From: Pseudarthrobacter oxydans
GTDB lineage: Bacteria; Actinomycetota; Actinomycetes; Actinomycetales; Micrococcaceae
Length of the DNA stretch: 64,000 bases
Direction: 5' to 3'
Assembly (NCBI RefSeq): GCF_013314975.1
Contig: NZ_JABTYH010000005.1
Span: 1 to 64,000, forward strand
This document shows, in pieces, positions 1 to 8,943 of this stretch (position 1 is its first letter; every line of letters begins with the position of its first letter). A model generated the notes under the pieces. The model was given only the letters and a program-made list of their open reading frames with translations, did no database searches and had not been told where the DNA came from. A program made the position numbers and the translations under genes.

Positions 1-96
1 GGACACCCCACATCGAGTGAGAGAGCGTCCCGGGACACCCCGCATCAAGTGAGAGAGCATCCCGGGAAACCCCGCATCAGGTGAGAGAGCGTCCCA
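1..96. repeat. Three tandem 32-bp repeats (GTGAGAGAGCGTCC family)
   Basis: Three directly repeated 32-bp units lie at 1-32, 33-64 and 65-96 with no spacers. Each carries the core GCATCAAGTGAGAGAGCGTC with one to four changes. The array is cut by the window edge, so more copies may lie upstream. The same core recurs in both orientations at 41418-41554. With no spacers and no cas genes it is not a CRISPR. Function unknown; an intergenic repeat family is the safest description. Confidence 0.85.
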
Positions 97-305
97 GGGA
101 GAAGCCGGGGGAGAGGTCCAAGGGCGTCCGCTGGTGGCTGAATCCGGGGCAGAAAACCTCTAAAACGCGGTGATTAACCTCAAAAAGTGGCGGAAACACG
201 CGGAATTTGCGGAACCGGGGGGCCCAAGCTGGTAAGTTTTCGAACAGTGGCTTGTGCGCATGCCGCGTTCAGGCTCCAGAATCATGACCGTCCAGGAGGA
301 CATAA
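97..305 (+). promoter_or_regulatory. Leader region upstream of the HU gene
   Basis: No gene is seen here. The stretch is less GC-rich than its surroundings around 160-240, as expected for a promoter region, but I could not fix convincing -35 and -10 boxes. A strong ribosome binding site, AGGAGG, lies at 294-299, six bases before the HU start codon at 306. Confidence 0.4.
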
Positions 306-593
306 ATGGCTAAGAACCGTAGTGAACTTGTTGCAGAGGTAGCAGGCAAGGCCGGCACCAGCCAGGCAGCCGTCAACTCCGTCCTCGACGCACTGTTCGA
401 GGTTTTCGAGACTTCTGTCGCCGCGGGCGAGAAGATCACCATCCCGGGCTGGCTCGCCGTCGAGCGCACCGACCGTGCAGCACGTACCGGCCGCAACCCG
501 CAGACCGGCGAGACCATCCAGATCGCGGCAGGCCACAGCGTCAAGCTGACCGCCGGCTCCAAGCTGAAGGCTGCAGTCTCCAACAAGAAGTAA
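306..593 (+). CDS. hup: HU family DNA-binding protein
   Basis: A 95-residue histone-like protein that binds and bends DNA and helps organise the nucleoid. The whole HU/IHF fold is recognisable: an N-terminal helical dimerisation part (residues 1-45), the beta segment containing GEKITIPGWLAVERTDR, the arm region RTGRNPQTGE, and the closing AGHSVKLTAGSKLKAAV. Length matches the family (about 90-100) and it lacks the long lysine/alanine-rich tail of mycobacterial HupB. The start is supported by AGGAGG six bases upstream. It is monocistronic, closed by a strong hairpin terminator. Confidence 0.96.
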   Translation: MAKNRSELVAEVAGKAGTSQAAVNSVLDALFEVFETSVAAGEKITIPGWLAVERTDRAARTGRNPQTGETIQIAAGHSVKLTAGSKLKAAVSNKK

Positions 594-626
594 GCTTCTT
601 CCTTCCCGGCACGTAGCCGGCGCAGG

Positions 627-668
627 AAAAGGAGCGGCAACCACCCGGTTGCCGCTCCTTTTGCTTTT
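627..668 (+). terminator. Rho-independent terminator after HU gene
   Basis: A perfect 16-bp stem (627-642 pairing with 647-662) with loop ACCC, followed by TTGCTTTT-type sequence to 668. It lies 34 bases after the HU stop codon. Confidence 0.9.
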
Positions 669-709
669 AAGGCCGATTCGCTGGCCGGGCAGGCGTAGCG
701 GACAATGGA

Positions 710-2884
710 ATGGTGTCTTCTGCCGCAAAACCACGTTCCACCCACCCCCAGTCCGTTTCCGTCAAGGGAGCGCGGGGCAACGGTGCGCCAGGCCAAGACA
801 GCAGGTCCCTGGGGATCCCCCGCGGATGGCAGCTGGCCGGACTGGCTGCCCTTTTCCTGGGCCTTGCAGCGGCGCTGTTTTTCTCCGGTGCGGCAGGCGC
901 CCGGGCCGTGTCTGACCCTGGAGCGTTGGTCCGCTGGGGCCTCCCTGTCAGCAAGGCCATCCACAACGTCTCGTTGGCGACTGTCATCGGCGGCCTGATC
1001 TTCGCCGTCGGCATCCTCCCCCACAGTGCCGGGCCCCGCAGCCGGGCCAAGGAGGCTGCCGGCGGTGAAGCGCCGGAGCATCCCGCCTTCAGCCGCGCGC
1101 TGGCCGTGGCGTCGGCGGCAGGTGCCGCGTGGACGCTGTCCGCCATCGCCGTCCTGGTGCTGACCTACTCGGACGTGGCGGGGCAGGGACTCTCCGGTGA
1201 CCCGGAGTTCACGCAGGCACTGGTCTTCTTCATGACGGACATCGAGACGGGGCGGGCCTGGCTGGCCGTCACCATCATCGCGGCCATTGTGACGACGGCG
1301 CTGTTCGGGGTGAGGTCCCTTGGAGGACTTGCGCTGACGCTGGTCCTGGCCCTGGTGGGGCTGGTCCCCACCGCCCTGATTGGCCATTCCTCGAGCTCCG
1401 CCGACCATGAAGGCGCCATCAACTCGCTGGGCCTGCACCTGGTGGGTGTCAGCACCTGGGTGGGCGGCATCATCATGCTGGCCCTGCTGTCCGGAATCCT
1501 GACGGGCCCCAAAGCCGCAGCGTCCGCCGACATCACGGAACCCACGCTCCGCCGGTTCTCCTCGCTCGCGGGCTTCGCGTTCGTGCTGGTGCTCGCCTCG
1601 GGCATCATCAACGCGAGCATCAGGATCACCAACTGGGCAGACCTCTTTGGTTCTCCTTACGGCCAGCTGATCCTGGCCAAATCAGCGGCCACCCTTGTCC
1701 TGGGCGGAATCGGGTTCATGCACCGGCAGTGGGTGATCCCGCAGCTGGGCCGCAAGGGCTCCACAATGTCTTCACGACGCGTGCTCTGGCAGCTGGTCCT
1801 GGCGGAATTCCTGGTGATGGGCGCAACGTCCGGCGTCGCCGTCGCCCTGGGCCGTTCCGCCCCACCGGAGCCCACCACCTTCGCCCCTGACGCCTCGCCG
1901 GCCTTCATCCTCACGGGCTACGAACTTCCCCCTGAACTGACACCGGAGCGGTGGCTCACCGAGTGGCGCCTGGACTGGCTCTGGATCGCCGCGGCGCTGT
2001 TCGGGCTTGTGGCGTATTTCCTGGGCGTGGCCAAGGTCCACCGGCGCGGGGACACGTGGCAGTGGTTCCGTTCCGTGAACTGGGTCATCGGCCTCCTGGT
2101 CCTGACCTACATCACGTCCGGCCCGCCGTCGGTCTATGGCCGCATACTGTTCTCGGCACACATGGTGGACCATATGGCACTGACCATGGTGGCGCCCATC
2201 TTCCTGGTCCTGGGTGCGCCGGTGACGCTCGCCCTGCGGGCCCTGCCGGCCCGGGGTGACGGCTCCAGGGGCGCCCGGGAATGGCTGCTGGTGTTCATCC
2301 ACTCGAAGTTCTCCCAGCTGGTCACCCACCCGCTCTTTGCGGCAGCCAACTTTGCCGGCTCCATTGTGCTTTTCTACTACTCGGACCTGTTCGGCTTCGC
2401 CATGCGGGAGCACGTGGGCCACGAGCTGATGATTGTCCACTTCCTGCTCACCGGGTACATCTTTGTGCTGACCATGATCGGCACCGATCCGCTGCCGCGC
2501 CGGGCGCCGTACCCCATGCGGCTCCTGCTGCTCCTGGCCACCATGGGCTTCCACGCCTTCTTCGGCGTCGCCATCATGGGCGGGACCAACCTCCTTGCCG
2601 CGGACTACTTCGGGAACCTGGGCAGGGAGTGGGGCCCCTCGGCCCTCCTGGACCAGCAGAAGGGCGGCGCCGTGGCCTGGGGCATCGGCGAGGTCCCCAC
2701 GCTGCTGGTGGCGCTCGGCGTCGCCATCATGTGGTCCCGGTCTGACCAGCGGGAGACCAAACGCGTGGACAGGGCCGCGGACAGGAATAACGACGCCGAT
2801 CTCACCGCTTACAACGATATGTTTGCCAAATTGGCCGAACGCGACGCCAGGCTGGCTGAACGCAACAAGCTGGAAGGACGCTGA
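710..2884 (+). CDS. CopD-CtaG fusion membrane protein (copper transport / cytochrome c oxidase assembly)
   Basis: A 724-residue polytopic membrane protein. The N-terminal half (about residues 40-400) reads as a CopD-type copper-resistance domain, and the C-terminal half (about 420-690) as a CtaG (caa3-type oxidase assembly) domain. The latter has the typical segment HMVDHMALTMVAPIFLVLGA near residue 483. Many hydrophobic spans and histidine- or methionine-containing segments fit metal handling in the cytoplasmic membrane. This fusion is common in actinobacteria. The first 40 residues are hydrophilic and the start has only a weak GGA site, so the true start may differ. The stop overlaps the next start by one base (TGATG), so the two genes are probably co-transcribed. 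Confidence 0.88.
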   Translation: MVSSAAKPRSTHPQSVSVKGARGNGAPGQDSRSLGIPRGWQLAGLAALFLGLAAALFFSGAAGARAVSDPGALVRWGLPVSKAIHNVSLATVIGGLIFAVGILPHSAGPRSRAKEAAGGEAPEHPAFSRALAVASAAGAAWTLSAIAVLVLTYSDVAGQGLSGDPEFTQALVFFMTDIETGRAWLAVTIIAAIVTTALFGVRSLGGLALTLVLALVGLVPTALIGHSSSSADHEGAINSLGLHLVGVSTWVGGIIMLALLSGILTGPKAAASADITEPTLRRFSSLAGFAFVLVLASGIINASIRITNWADLFGSPYGQLILAKSAATLVLGGIGFMHRQWVIPQLGRKGSTMSSRRVLWQLVLAEFLVMGATSGVAVALGRSAPPEPTTFAPDASPAFILTGYELPPELTPERWLTEWRLDWLWIAAALFGLVAYFLGVAKVHRRGDTWQWFRSVNWVIGLLVLTYITSGPPSVYGRILFSAHMVDHMALTMVAPIFLVLGAPVTLALRALPARGDGSRGAREWLLVFIHSKFSQLVTHPLFAAANFAGSIVLFYYSDLFGFAMREHVGHELMIVHFLLTGYIFVLTMIGTDPLPRRAPYPMRLLLLLATMGFHAFFGVAIMGGTNLLAADYFGNLGREWGPSALLDQQKGGAVAWGIGEVPTLLVALGVAIMWSRSDQRETKRVDRAADRNNDADLTAYNDMFAKLAERDARLAERNKLEGR

Positions 2885-4908
2885 TGAGCGAAACCGTACG
2901 CACGCATGCCCGGGTCCGGGCCTCCGAACTGGTGGGCCGCAACTGGTTGAACACCGGCGGCAAAACCCTTGATCTTGAGGCCCTGCGCGGCAAGATCGTG
3001 CTGCTGGATTTCTGGACCTTCTGCTGCATCAATTGCCTGCATGTCCTGGACGAACTCCGGCCGCTGGAGGAACAGTACTCCGACGTCCTGGTCACGGTGG
3101 GCGTCCACTCGCCCAAGTTCGAGCACGAGGCCGATCCGGTGGCGCTGGCCGCCGCCGTTGAGCGCTACGAGATCCACCACCCGGTCCTGGACGATCCCGA
3201 GCTGGAGACCTGGAAGGCCTACACTGCCCGCGCCTGGCCCACCCTGGTGGTCATCGACCCCGAGGGCTACATCGTGGCTCACCTGTCCGGTGAAGGCCAT
3301 GCGGACGGCCTGGCGGTGCTGATTCCCGAGCTCATCGCACAACATGAGGCCAAGGGGACGCTGCACCGCGGCTCCGGCCCGTACGTGGCCCCGGAGCCCA
3401 CCTCCGGCACCCTGCGCTTCCCGGGCAAGGCACTGTTCCTTCCGCCGGGCCGCGGTTCCACCGCCGTGAATGGAACGTCCGACGACGGCGCAGCGGCAGG
3501 TGCTGCAGGAAACGGTGCTGCCGGCAAGGGTTCGTGGCTGGTCACCGACACGGGACACCACCGGCTGGTGGAGCTCGGCACGGACTTCCATACCGTCCTG
3601 GGCACCTTTGGTTCCGGGGCGAGGGGTCACGCGGACGGCCCCGCCGCCGGGGATTCCGCCGTGGCACAGTTCAATGAGCCCCAAGGCCTGGTCCTGCTGC
3701 CGGAAGACGTGGCAGCCAAGGCCGGGTACGACGTCGTGATTGCCGACTCCGTCAACCACCGGCTCCGTGGACTGTCCCTTGCGGACGGCAAGGCCTCCAC
3801 CCTTGCCGGCAGCGGCGTCCAGCGGCTGCTGGAGGCCGGACCGGCACGCGTGGACGAGGACGCAGCCGGATTCACCGGCCAGCTCGGCGGGCACCCGCTG
3901 GACGTGGCACTGAGCTCGCCGTGGGATGTTGTCTGGTCGCGCAAGCTCAACGCCGTGGTCATCGCCATGGCGGGTGTGCACCAGATCTTCAGTTTCGACC
4001 CCCTCACCGGGGCGGTGGCCATCGTGGCCGGCAACGGCCTGGAGGGCCTGCTGGACGGTCCGGCCCACGAGGCCTGGTTCGCCCAGCCCTCCGGCCTGGC
4101 CGAAGACGCCGAGGGCAACATCTGGGTAGCCGACTCCGAAACGTCCGCCCTCCGCAAGCTGGCAATTGACGACGACGGCACGGTCACCGTGGAGTCCGCC
4201 ATCGGCAAGGGGCTGTTCGACTTCGGCTTCCGGGACGGCGCGGCCGCCGAGGCACGCCTCCAGCACCCCTTGGGCGTGACCGTCCTGCCGGACGGCTCGG
4301 TGGCGGTGGCCGACACCTACAACGGCGCCGTGCGGCGGTACGACCCCGCCTCCGGCGCAGTGTCCACCCTGGCGCGCGGCCTCCTGGAGCCGTCCGACGT
4401 GATTGTGGACCACACGCACTCGGCCGGGTCGGAGCCGCTGCTGGTGGTGGTGGAGGCGAACAAGCACCAGGTGGTGTTCGTTCCGATCCCCAAGGAAGCC
4501 CAGCAGGTGGATGAGGGCGCGGTCCAGACGCACCGGCCCAAGAGCCCCGTGGCGCCGGGCCCCCTGGAACTGACGGTCCGCTTCACCGCCCCCACCGGGC
4601 AGAAGCTGGATGACCGCTGGGGCGATCCCACCCAGCTGAAGATCTCCTCCACACCGCCGGAGCTGCTGGCCTCCGGCGGCGGAACCTCGGTGGGGCTGCT
4701 CCGCACCCTGGAGCTTTCACCGGACGTGCCGGAGGGAATCCTGCACATCACTGCACGGGCCGCCGCCTGCGATGGCCCCGAGACGGAGGACGGCGAGATC
4801 CCGGACCACGCCGCCTGCCACCTCTACCAGCAGGACTGGGGCATCCCCGTGGTCCTGCAGGGCGACGGCGACACCGAGCTCGTGCTGGACCTGCGCGGCA
4901 TGGACTGA
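2884..4908 (+). CDS. Thioredoxin-like / NHL-repeat protein (NHLRC2-like)
   Basis: A 674-residue protein with an N-terminal thioredoxin-like domain (about 15-165), including the active-site-like CINC (Cys48-Cys51) after DFWTFC, followed by NHL beta-propeller repeats (about 210-520), with lines such as EPQGLVLLPED and HPLGVTVLPDGSVAVADTYN. A beta-sandwich-like tail follows. The arrangement is that of bacterial homologues of human NHLRC2. No signal peptide is seen, so a cytoplasmic location is likely. Its one-base overlap with the CtaG-CopD gene suggests a shared role in metal or redox handling; that is inference. Exact biochemical function is not established. Confidence 0.85.
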   Translation: MSETVRTHARVRASELVGRNWLNTGGKTLDLEALRGKIVLLDFWTFCCINCLHVLDELRPLEEQYSDVLVTVGVHSPKFEHEADPVALAAAVERYEIHHPVLDDPELETWKAYTARAWPTLVVIDPEGYIVAHLSGEGHADGLAVLIPELIAQHEAKGTLHRGSGPYVAPEPTSGTLRFPGKALFLPPGRGSTAVNGTSDDGAAAGAAGNGAAGKGSWLVTDTGHHRLVELGTDFHTVLGTFGSGARGHADGPAAGDSAVAQFNEPQGLVLLPEDVAAKAGYDVVIADSVNHRLRGLSLADGKASTLAGSGVQRLLEAGPARVDEDAAGFTGQLGGHPLDVALSSPWDVVWSRKLNAVVIAMAGVHQIFSFDPLTGAVAIVAGNGLEGLLDGPAHEAWFAQPSGLAEDAEGNIWVADSETSALRKLAIDDDGTVTVESAIGKGLFDFGFRDGAAAEARLQHPLGVTVLPDGSVAVADTYNGAVRRYDPASGAVSTLARGLLEPSDVIVDHTHSAGSEPLLVVVEANKHQVVFVPIPKEAQQVDEGAVQTHRPKSPVAPGPLELTVRFTAPTGQKLDDRWGDPTQLKISSTPPELLASGGGTSVGLLRTLELSPDVPEGILHITARAAACDGPETEDGEIPDHAACHLYQQDWGIPVVLQGDGDTELVLDLRGMD

Positions 4909-4944
4909 CGCCCCGCCGTCGTCCCTGATTCTCAGCCGACATGC

Positions 4945-4996
4945 CGCAAAAGGCTGCTGCCCATGACTCATGCGTCACGGGAAGCAGCCTTTTGCG
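4945..4996 (+). terminator. Hairpin terminator after the NHL gene
   Basis: A perfect 14-bp stem (4945-4958 with 4983-4996) around a 24-base loop, with TTTT inside the right arm and AAAA in the left, so it could work in either direction. It begins 36 bases after the stop at 4908. Confidence 0.7.
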
Positions 4997-5137
4997 CTGC
5001 GTGGACAGGAGAACTGTGGAAACCCGGGGTGGCTGCGATGCGCTGCCGCCAAAACCCTGTCCAGCGTGACGGCATCCGCCAGCCGATGCGTGCACGGTTT
5101 GTCCACATAACCCCGTCCGCAGCTGCCGGGCACATCC

Positions 5138-5977
5138 GTGGCCAGCCACCATGGCCCCATGGAAGTGTCACGAGCCTTGGAACGTTGCGGGGGAGCTGCC
5201 CGCCGACCCGCCCTCGCCCGGCTCGGCGTGGATGATGCAGCCCTTCGGCGGGCCGTCCGCGGCGGGGTCCTGCAGCCGGACCGCGGACTGTATGCGCTTC
5301 CGACGGCGCCTGCCGGGCTGATTGCCGTACTTCGGAACCGGGAGTTGCTGACCTGTTCCAGCGCCGCGGGACATTACAACCTATGGTGCCTGCCGGCGCC
5401 GGGCCTCCGCCACGTCTACCACCGGAGGCAGTCAGCAGTAGGGGATGAGGCTGTCCATCACGCCGGGCTGCTCCTGCCGCCCGCATCGATACGGCCGGTA
5501 GCAGCCCTCGCCGATGTGCTCATTCACGCGCTACGCTGCCTGCCCCTCAGGGAGTCCCTCGTCATGGTGGAGAGCGCCGTGACAAGGGGTGACATGACGG
5601 TGGGCTTCCTGCGCGACCGGCTCGAGGGCCGGCGCAACGGCAAAGCCAGGGCAGTCCTGCAGTGGGTTGATGGGGGTGCCGATTCCCTCCTTGAGACACT
5701 GGCGCGAACCTACTTCCGCCAAGCTGGGATCGACGTGCAGACCCAGGTCTACCTGGAACGGGTGGGATACATAGACCTGCTGCTGGACGGGTGGCTCGTG
5801 GTTGAGCTGGACGGCCGGCACCACGCCGACTGGAACCAGGTCAAGAAGGACCACCGGCGGAACAATGAGTCCGTCCTTCAGGGTTACACGGCACTCCGGT
5901 ATTACTACTCCGACGTGGTTTACCAGCCTGAGGCCATGGTGGCGCAGGTCCTGGCGGTGCTGGGACGGCGGCGATAA
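5138..5977 (+). CDS. DUF559 domain protein with AbiEi-like N-terminus
   Basis: A 279-residue protein. Residues 10-60 resemble the winged-helix start of AbiEi-type proteins (ALARLGVDDAALRRAVRGG then GLYALP). Residues 190-279 form a DUF559/Vsr-like nuclease fold, with YIDLLLDGWLVVELDG supplying the Asp and Glu-x-Asp expected in that fold, then KKDHRRNNE. Such proteins are scattered, often in several copies, in actinobacteria and their role is unresolved. No toxin partner sits beside it, so a toxin-antitoxin role is not supported. The start is uncertain: GTG at 5138 or ATG at 5159, neither with a good ribosome binding site. Confidence 0.75.
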   Translation: MASHHGPMEVSRALERCGGAARRPALARLGVDDAALRRAVRGGVLQPDRGLYALPTAPAGLIAVLRNRELLTCSSAAGHYNLWCLPAPGLRHVYHRRQSAVGDEAVHHAGLLLPPASIRPVAALADVLIHALRCLPLRESLVMVESAVTRGDMTVGFLRDRLEGRRNGKARAVLQWVDGGADSLLETLARTYFRQAGIDVQTQVYLERVGYIDLLLDGWLVVELDGRHHADWNQVKKDHRRNNESVLQGYTALRYYYSDVVYQPEAMVAQVLAVLGRRR

Positions 5978-6118
5978 CCGTGCGGGCGTCACAGGGAGCA
6001 TGGTTTTGGATGCCCGCTGAGACAGAAACTGCGCGATTCCGAGGCCGTGGACGGCGGGGGAGTGCAAAAAAGTGCCCTGCGTGACGCAAGCAGGCCGCGC
6101 GACCCCCGGAATCCGGCC

Positions 6119-7111
6119 CTAGAAGCTCAGTACCGGGGTGACCTTCACCGTGTCCCCGGTGACGTCCAGGCGGGTGGTGAAGCTGAAGTCCACTTCCTCG
6201 TTGAGGGGGTACCAGGCCCCCGTGAACAGATTCTGCTGCAGGGCCTCCACCTTCGCTTTGCCGTCGAGCGGAGCCACCACCCAGCGCCCGTCGAAGGGTT
6301 CAATGGACACGTTGGGGTATTCCGTCACGGTCCATTTGATGCTGCCGTCCTGCACTGTGTTGTTGCTGGCGTAATAGAACGGGCAGTCCGGCTGGAGTTT
6401 CTGTTCCTTGGCGGCGACGGCGGCACAGCTGTCCAGGAATTCCCTGACCTTCGCTGACACGTCCTTCTTCAGGTTGTCCGTGGCTTGGGTGAGGAGGTTG
6501 AGCGGCGCCACCGGGGCGTCCCGTGCCGTCACCGTGGCACGGGAGGGGGCCGCGGAAAAATACTCCCCGTTCACGGAGGCCTCGTACTCGCCGGGGTAGA
6601 AGACCGCAAAGGAGTTCCGGCCGTTGGGCATGTTGACGGGGACGCCGTTGACGGTGGCCTCACTGGAATTGACCACCGTGATGTCCATCGTGGGCAGCCG
6701 GGACGGAACGAAAGCCCAGGTGTTGAAGAAGATCCACTCGGTCCCGGTCTTGCGCAGCAGGAATTCAGTGCGCAGCCGGCTGCCGTCAATGGTGTACTCC
6801 AGGGGCACCATGACCTGGTTGTCCGGGCGTTCCTCGGCGTCTCCGATATCCACGTTCGTCAACCGGGACGTCGCGGTCTGCAGGGCCGTGCCGTCCAGCA
6901 TGGCGGCGTTGCTGGGCGGGACAGTGGCGCGGAGCAGCCCCAGCGCCTTCCCGCCGTCGCCGCTCTGCAGCGCGTCCAGATATTCACGCACAGGCTGCTG
7001 GGGACTGGCCACGGTGTTGTTGACCAGGTTCACCGCCACCACGGCGCCGGCGACGGCAAGCATGAGTCCCAGCAGCCATCCGGCTGCGATCCTCACCAAC
7101 GCTTGACTCAT
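6119..7111 (-). CDS. Membrane-anchored extracytoplasmic protein of unknown function
   Basis: About 330 residues. One N-terminal hydrophobic span (roughly residues 5-30, ALVRIAAGWLLGLMLAVAGA) is followed by a long domain outside the membrane, with NTF2-like (about 40-140) and beta-rich (140-220) segments; two cysteines near 230-250 (DSC and PDCPF) could pair. I do not recognise a named family; the layout is loosely like TcaA-type surface proteins, without a zinc ribbon. An ATG nine codons upstream (7138) is also possible; the one at 7111 has GGAA seven bases before it. It follows the HerA-like gene on the same strand. Confidence 0.7.
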   Translation of the reverse strand: MSQALVRIAAGWLLGLMLAVAGAVVAVNLVNNTVASPQQPVREYLDALQSGDGGKALGLLRATVPPSNAAMLDGTALQTATSRLTNVDIGDAEERPDNQVMVPLEYTIDGSRLRTEFLLRKTGTEWIFFNTWAFVPSRLPTMDITVVNSSEATVNGVPVNMPNGRNSFAVFYPGEYEASVNGEYFSAAPSRATVTARDAPVAPLNLLTQATDNLKKDVSAKVREFLDSCAAVAAKEQKLQPDCPFYYASNNTVQDGSIKWTVTEYPNVSIEPFDGRWVVAPLDGKAKVEALQQNLFTGAWYPLNEEVDFSFTTRLDVTGDTVKVTPVLSF

Positions 7112-7180
7112 CTGCACGTTCCATACGTTACCTGCCATGCGTCCGACGGCGGCAGTTGAGTCAGCAGGATGCGGTCCGTT

Positions 7181-8899
7181 TTAGCGGCGGCGGCGCCGGG
7201 ACGACGTGCCGAACACCCCGCGCAGAAGTTCCCGTCCGAGCTGGGTGCCGATGGACCTGGCCATGCTCTTGAGCCCGCCGCCCAGGGCGCCGCCGAGCAT
7301 TCCGCCGATGTCCCCCGCCATCGAGTCTCCCGCACCCGGGCGCGGGGCCGGGGCGCTTTCGGCCGGCGTGCGGCGCCTTGTTTCGGCGGACGGGGCGGGC
7401 CTGCTGCTCGGCCGCCCAAGGATCTCCTCCTCGATCCGGCGCGCCTCGGCGTCGACGTCGTCCTGGCCCGCCCCGCCCTGAACCGGTCCGCCCTGAACCG
7501 GTCCGCGCGGAACAGATCCGCCGGCTGCGGGGCCGGTGGGCGCGGCGGCCTTCCCTGACAGTTTTTCGAAGGCCGAGTGGTTGTCCACTGCTGTCCCGTA
7601 CTTTGCCAGCAGGGCCGAGCCTGCCACGGTGCTCCGGACCAGGGCTTCGTCGCTGGGGCCCATCACGGACTCGGGGGCGCGGAGCCTGGTGAGCGCCACC
7701 GGTGTCGGGGCGCCCTTCTCGTTCATGACGGTGATGACGGCCTCGCCGATGCCTGCAGAGGTGAGTGTCTCTTCGAGGTCGTAGTCGCTCATGGGGAACG
7801 TGGACACCGTGGCTTTGAGGGCCTTGGCGTCCTCGGGGGTAAACGCGCGGAGGGCGTGCTGCACACGGTTTGCCAGCTGGCCGAGGACCTCGGCGGGGAC
7901 GTCCTTGGGGGTCTGGGTGACGAAGAAGATCCCCACGCCCTTGGACCGGATGAGCCGGACCGTGGTGGTGATGGCTTCCAGGAAGGCTTTGGAGGCGTCG
8001 TTGAAGAGGAGGTGGGCTTCGTCGAGGAAGAACACCAGCTTGGGCTTGTCCAGGTCGCCGGCCTCGGGCAGGTCCTCGAAAAGGTCCGCCAGCAGCCACA
8101 TGAGGAAGGTGGAGAACAGCATGGGCTTGGTCTGCAGCGTGGGCAGCTCCAGGCAGGTGATCACCCCGCGCCCGTCCGGGGCGGTCCGCAGCAGCTCCGC
8201 GGTGTCGAACTCAGGCTCACCGAAGAACTTCTCCAGGCCCTGCGCCTCAAGGCTTACCAGCTCCCGCAGGATAACCCCGGCAGTGGCCTTGGACAGCCCG
8301 CCGAGTTCCTCAAGCTGGTCCTTGCCTTCGGCCGAGGTGAGGAACTGGATGACTGCGCGGAGGTCCTTGAGGTCGATGAGCTCCAGGCCGTTCTTGTCCG
8401 CGAAGTAGAACACCAGCTGCAGGCTCGATTCCTGCGTGTCGTTCAGCTCCATGATCCGCGAGAGCAGGATGGGGCCGAACGAGGATACGGTCGCGCGTAC
8501 CGGGACGCCGTTGCCGTCGCCGCCCAGGGCCAGGAACTCCACCGGGAACGTCCGGCCCTGCCAGGCCTGCCCGATGCCCTCGGTACGTGCGGTCAGCTTT
8601 TCACTGCCGGTGGCGGCAGTGGCCAGGCCGGACAGGTCGCCCTTGATGTCGGCCAGGAAGACCGGCACCCCGGCGGTGGAAAGCTGCTCGGCCATCATGT
8701 GCAGCGTGACGGTTTTGCCCGTGCCGGTGGCGCCGGCGACGAGTCCGTGCCGGTTCATCATCGATAGCGGCAGCCGCACCGGCGCGTCCTTGTGGAGTTC
8801 GCCGTCGATGATGGCGGCCCCCAATTCGATGGTGGCGCCTTCCAGCGTGTAGCCCTTCTGGAGGGTGGCGAGCTTTTCTGCTGTGGTTTTGTTGGCCAT
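7181..8899 (-). CDS. HerA-like ATPase, DUF853 family
   Basis: A 572-residue P-loop ATPase of the HerA/FtsK superfamily (DUF853). Walker A is GATGTGKT at residues 56-63 and Walker B is LVFFLDEAH near 295. The core ends near residue 430. The remaining 140 residues are a low-complexity Pro/Ala/Gly linker with QGGPVQGG-type repeats, then a Gly-rich, basic tail ending RRRRR. The family is widespread, often called a putative DNA-translocating helicase, but its cellular task is not known. No NurA-type nuclease gene is adjacent. The start codon is ATG preceded by a weak site; the gene stands apart from the acetyltransferase by only four bases. Confidence 0.88.
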   Translation of the reverse strand: MANKTTAEKLATLQKGYTLEGATIELGAAIIDGELHKDAPVRLPLSMMNRHGLVAGATGTGKTVTLHMMAEQLSTAGVPVFLADIKGDLSGLATAATGSEKLTARTEGIGQAWQGRTFPVEFLALGGDGNGVPVRATVSSFGPILLSRIMELNDTQESSLQLVFYFADKNGLELIDLKDLRAVIQFLTSAEGKDQLEELGGLSKATAGVILRELVSLEAQGLEKFFGEPEFDTAELLRTAPDGRGVITCLELPTLQTKPMLFSTFLMWLLADLFEDLPEAGDLDKPKLVFFLDEAHLLFNDASKAFLEAITTTVRLIRSKGVGIFFVTQTPKDVPAEVLGQLANRVQHALRAFTPEDAKALKATVSTFPMSDYDLEETLTSAGIGEAVITVMNEKGAPTPVALTRLRAPESVMGPSDEALVRSTVAGSALLAKYGTAVDNHSAFEKLSGKAAAPTGPAAGGSVPRGPVQGGPVQGGAGQDDVDAEARRIEEEILGRPSSRPAPSAETRRRTPAESAPAPRPGAGDSMAGDIGGMLGGALGGGLKSMARSIGTQLGRELLRGVFGTSSRRRRR

Positions 8900-8943
8900 G
8901 GCGCTAGCTTAGCGGCGGCTGCGCCTCCGTGGCCGGTATGCCC

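Noticed and set aside
1..96. Possible CRISPR array
   Set aside because: Units are directly abutting with no unique spacers, and no cas genes are present.
269..1438. Long minus-strand open frame over HU and CopD-CtaG
   Set aside because: Arg/Gly-rich translation without family features, opposite two well-supported genes; a high-GC shadow.
5138..5977. Type IV toxin-antitoxin (AbiE) system
   Set aside because: Only an AbiEi-like winged helix is seen, fused to DUF559; no AbiEii-type toxin gene adjoins it.
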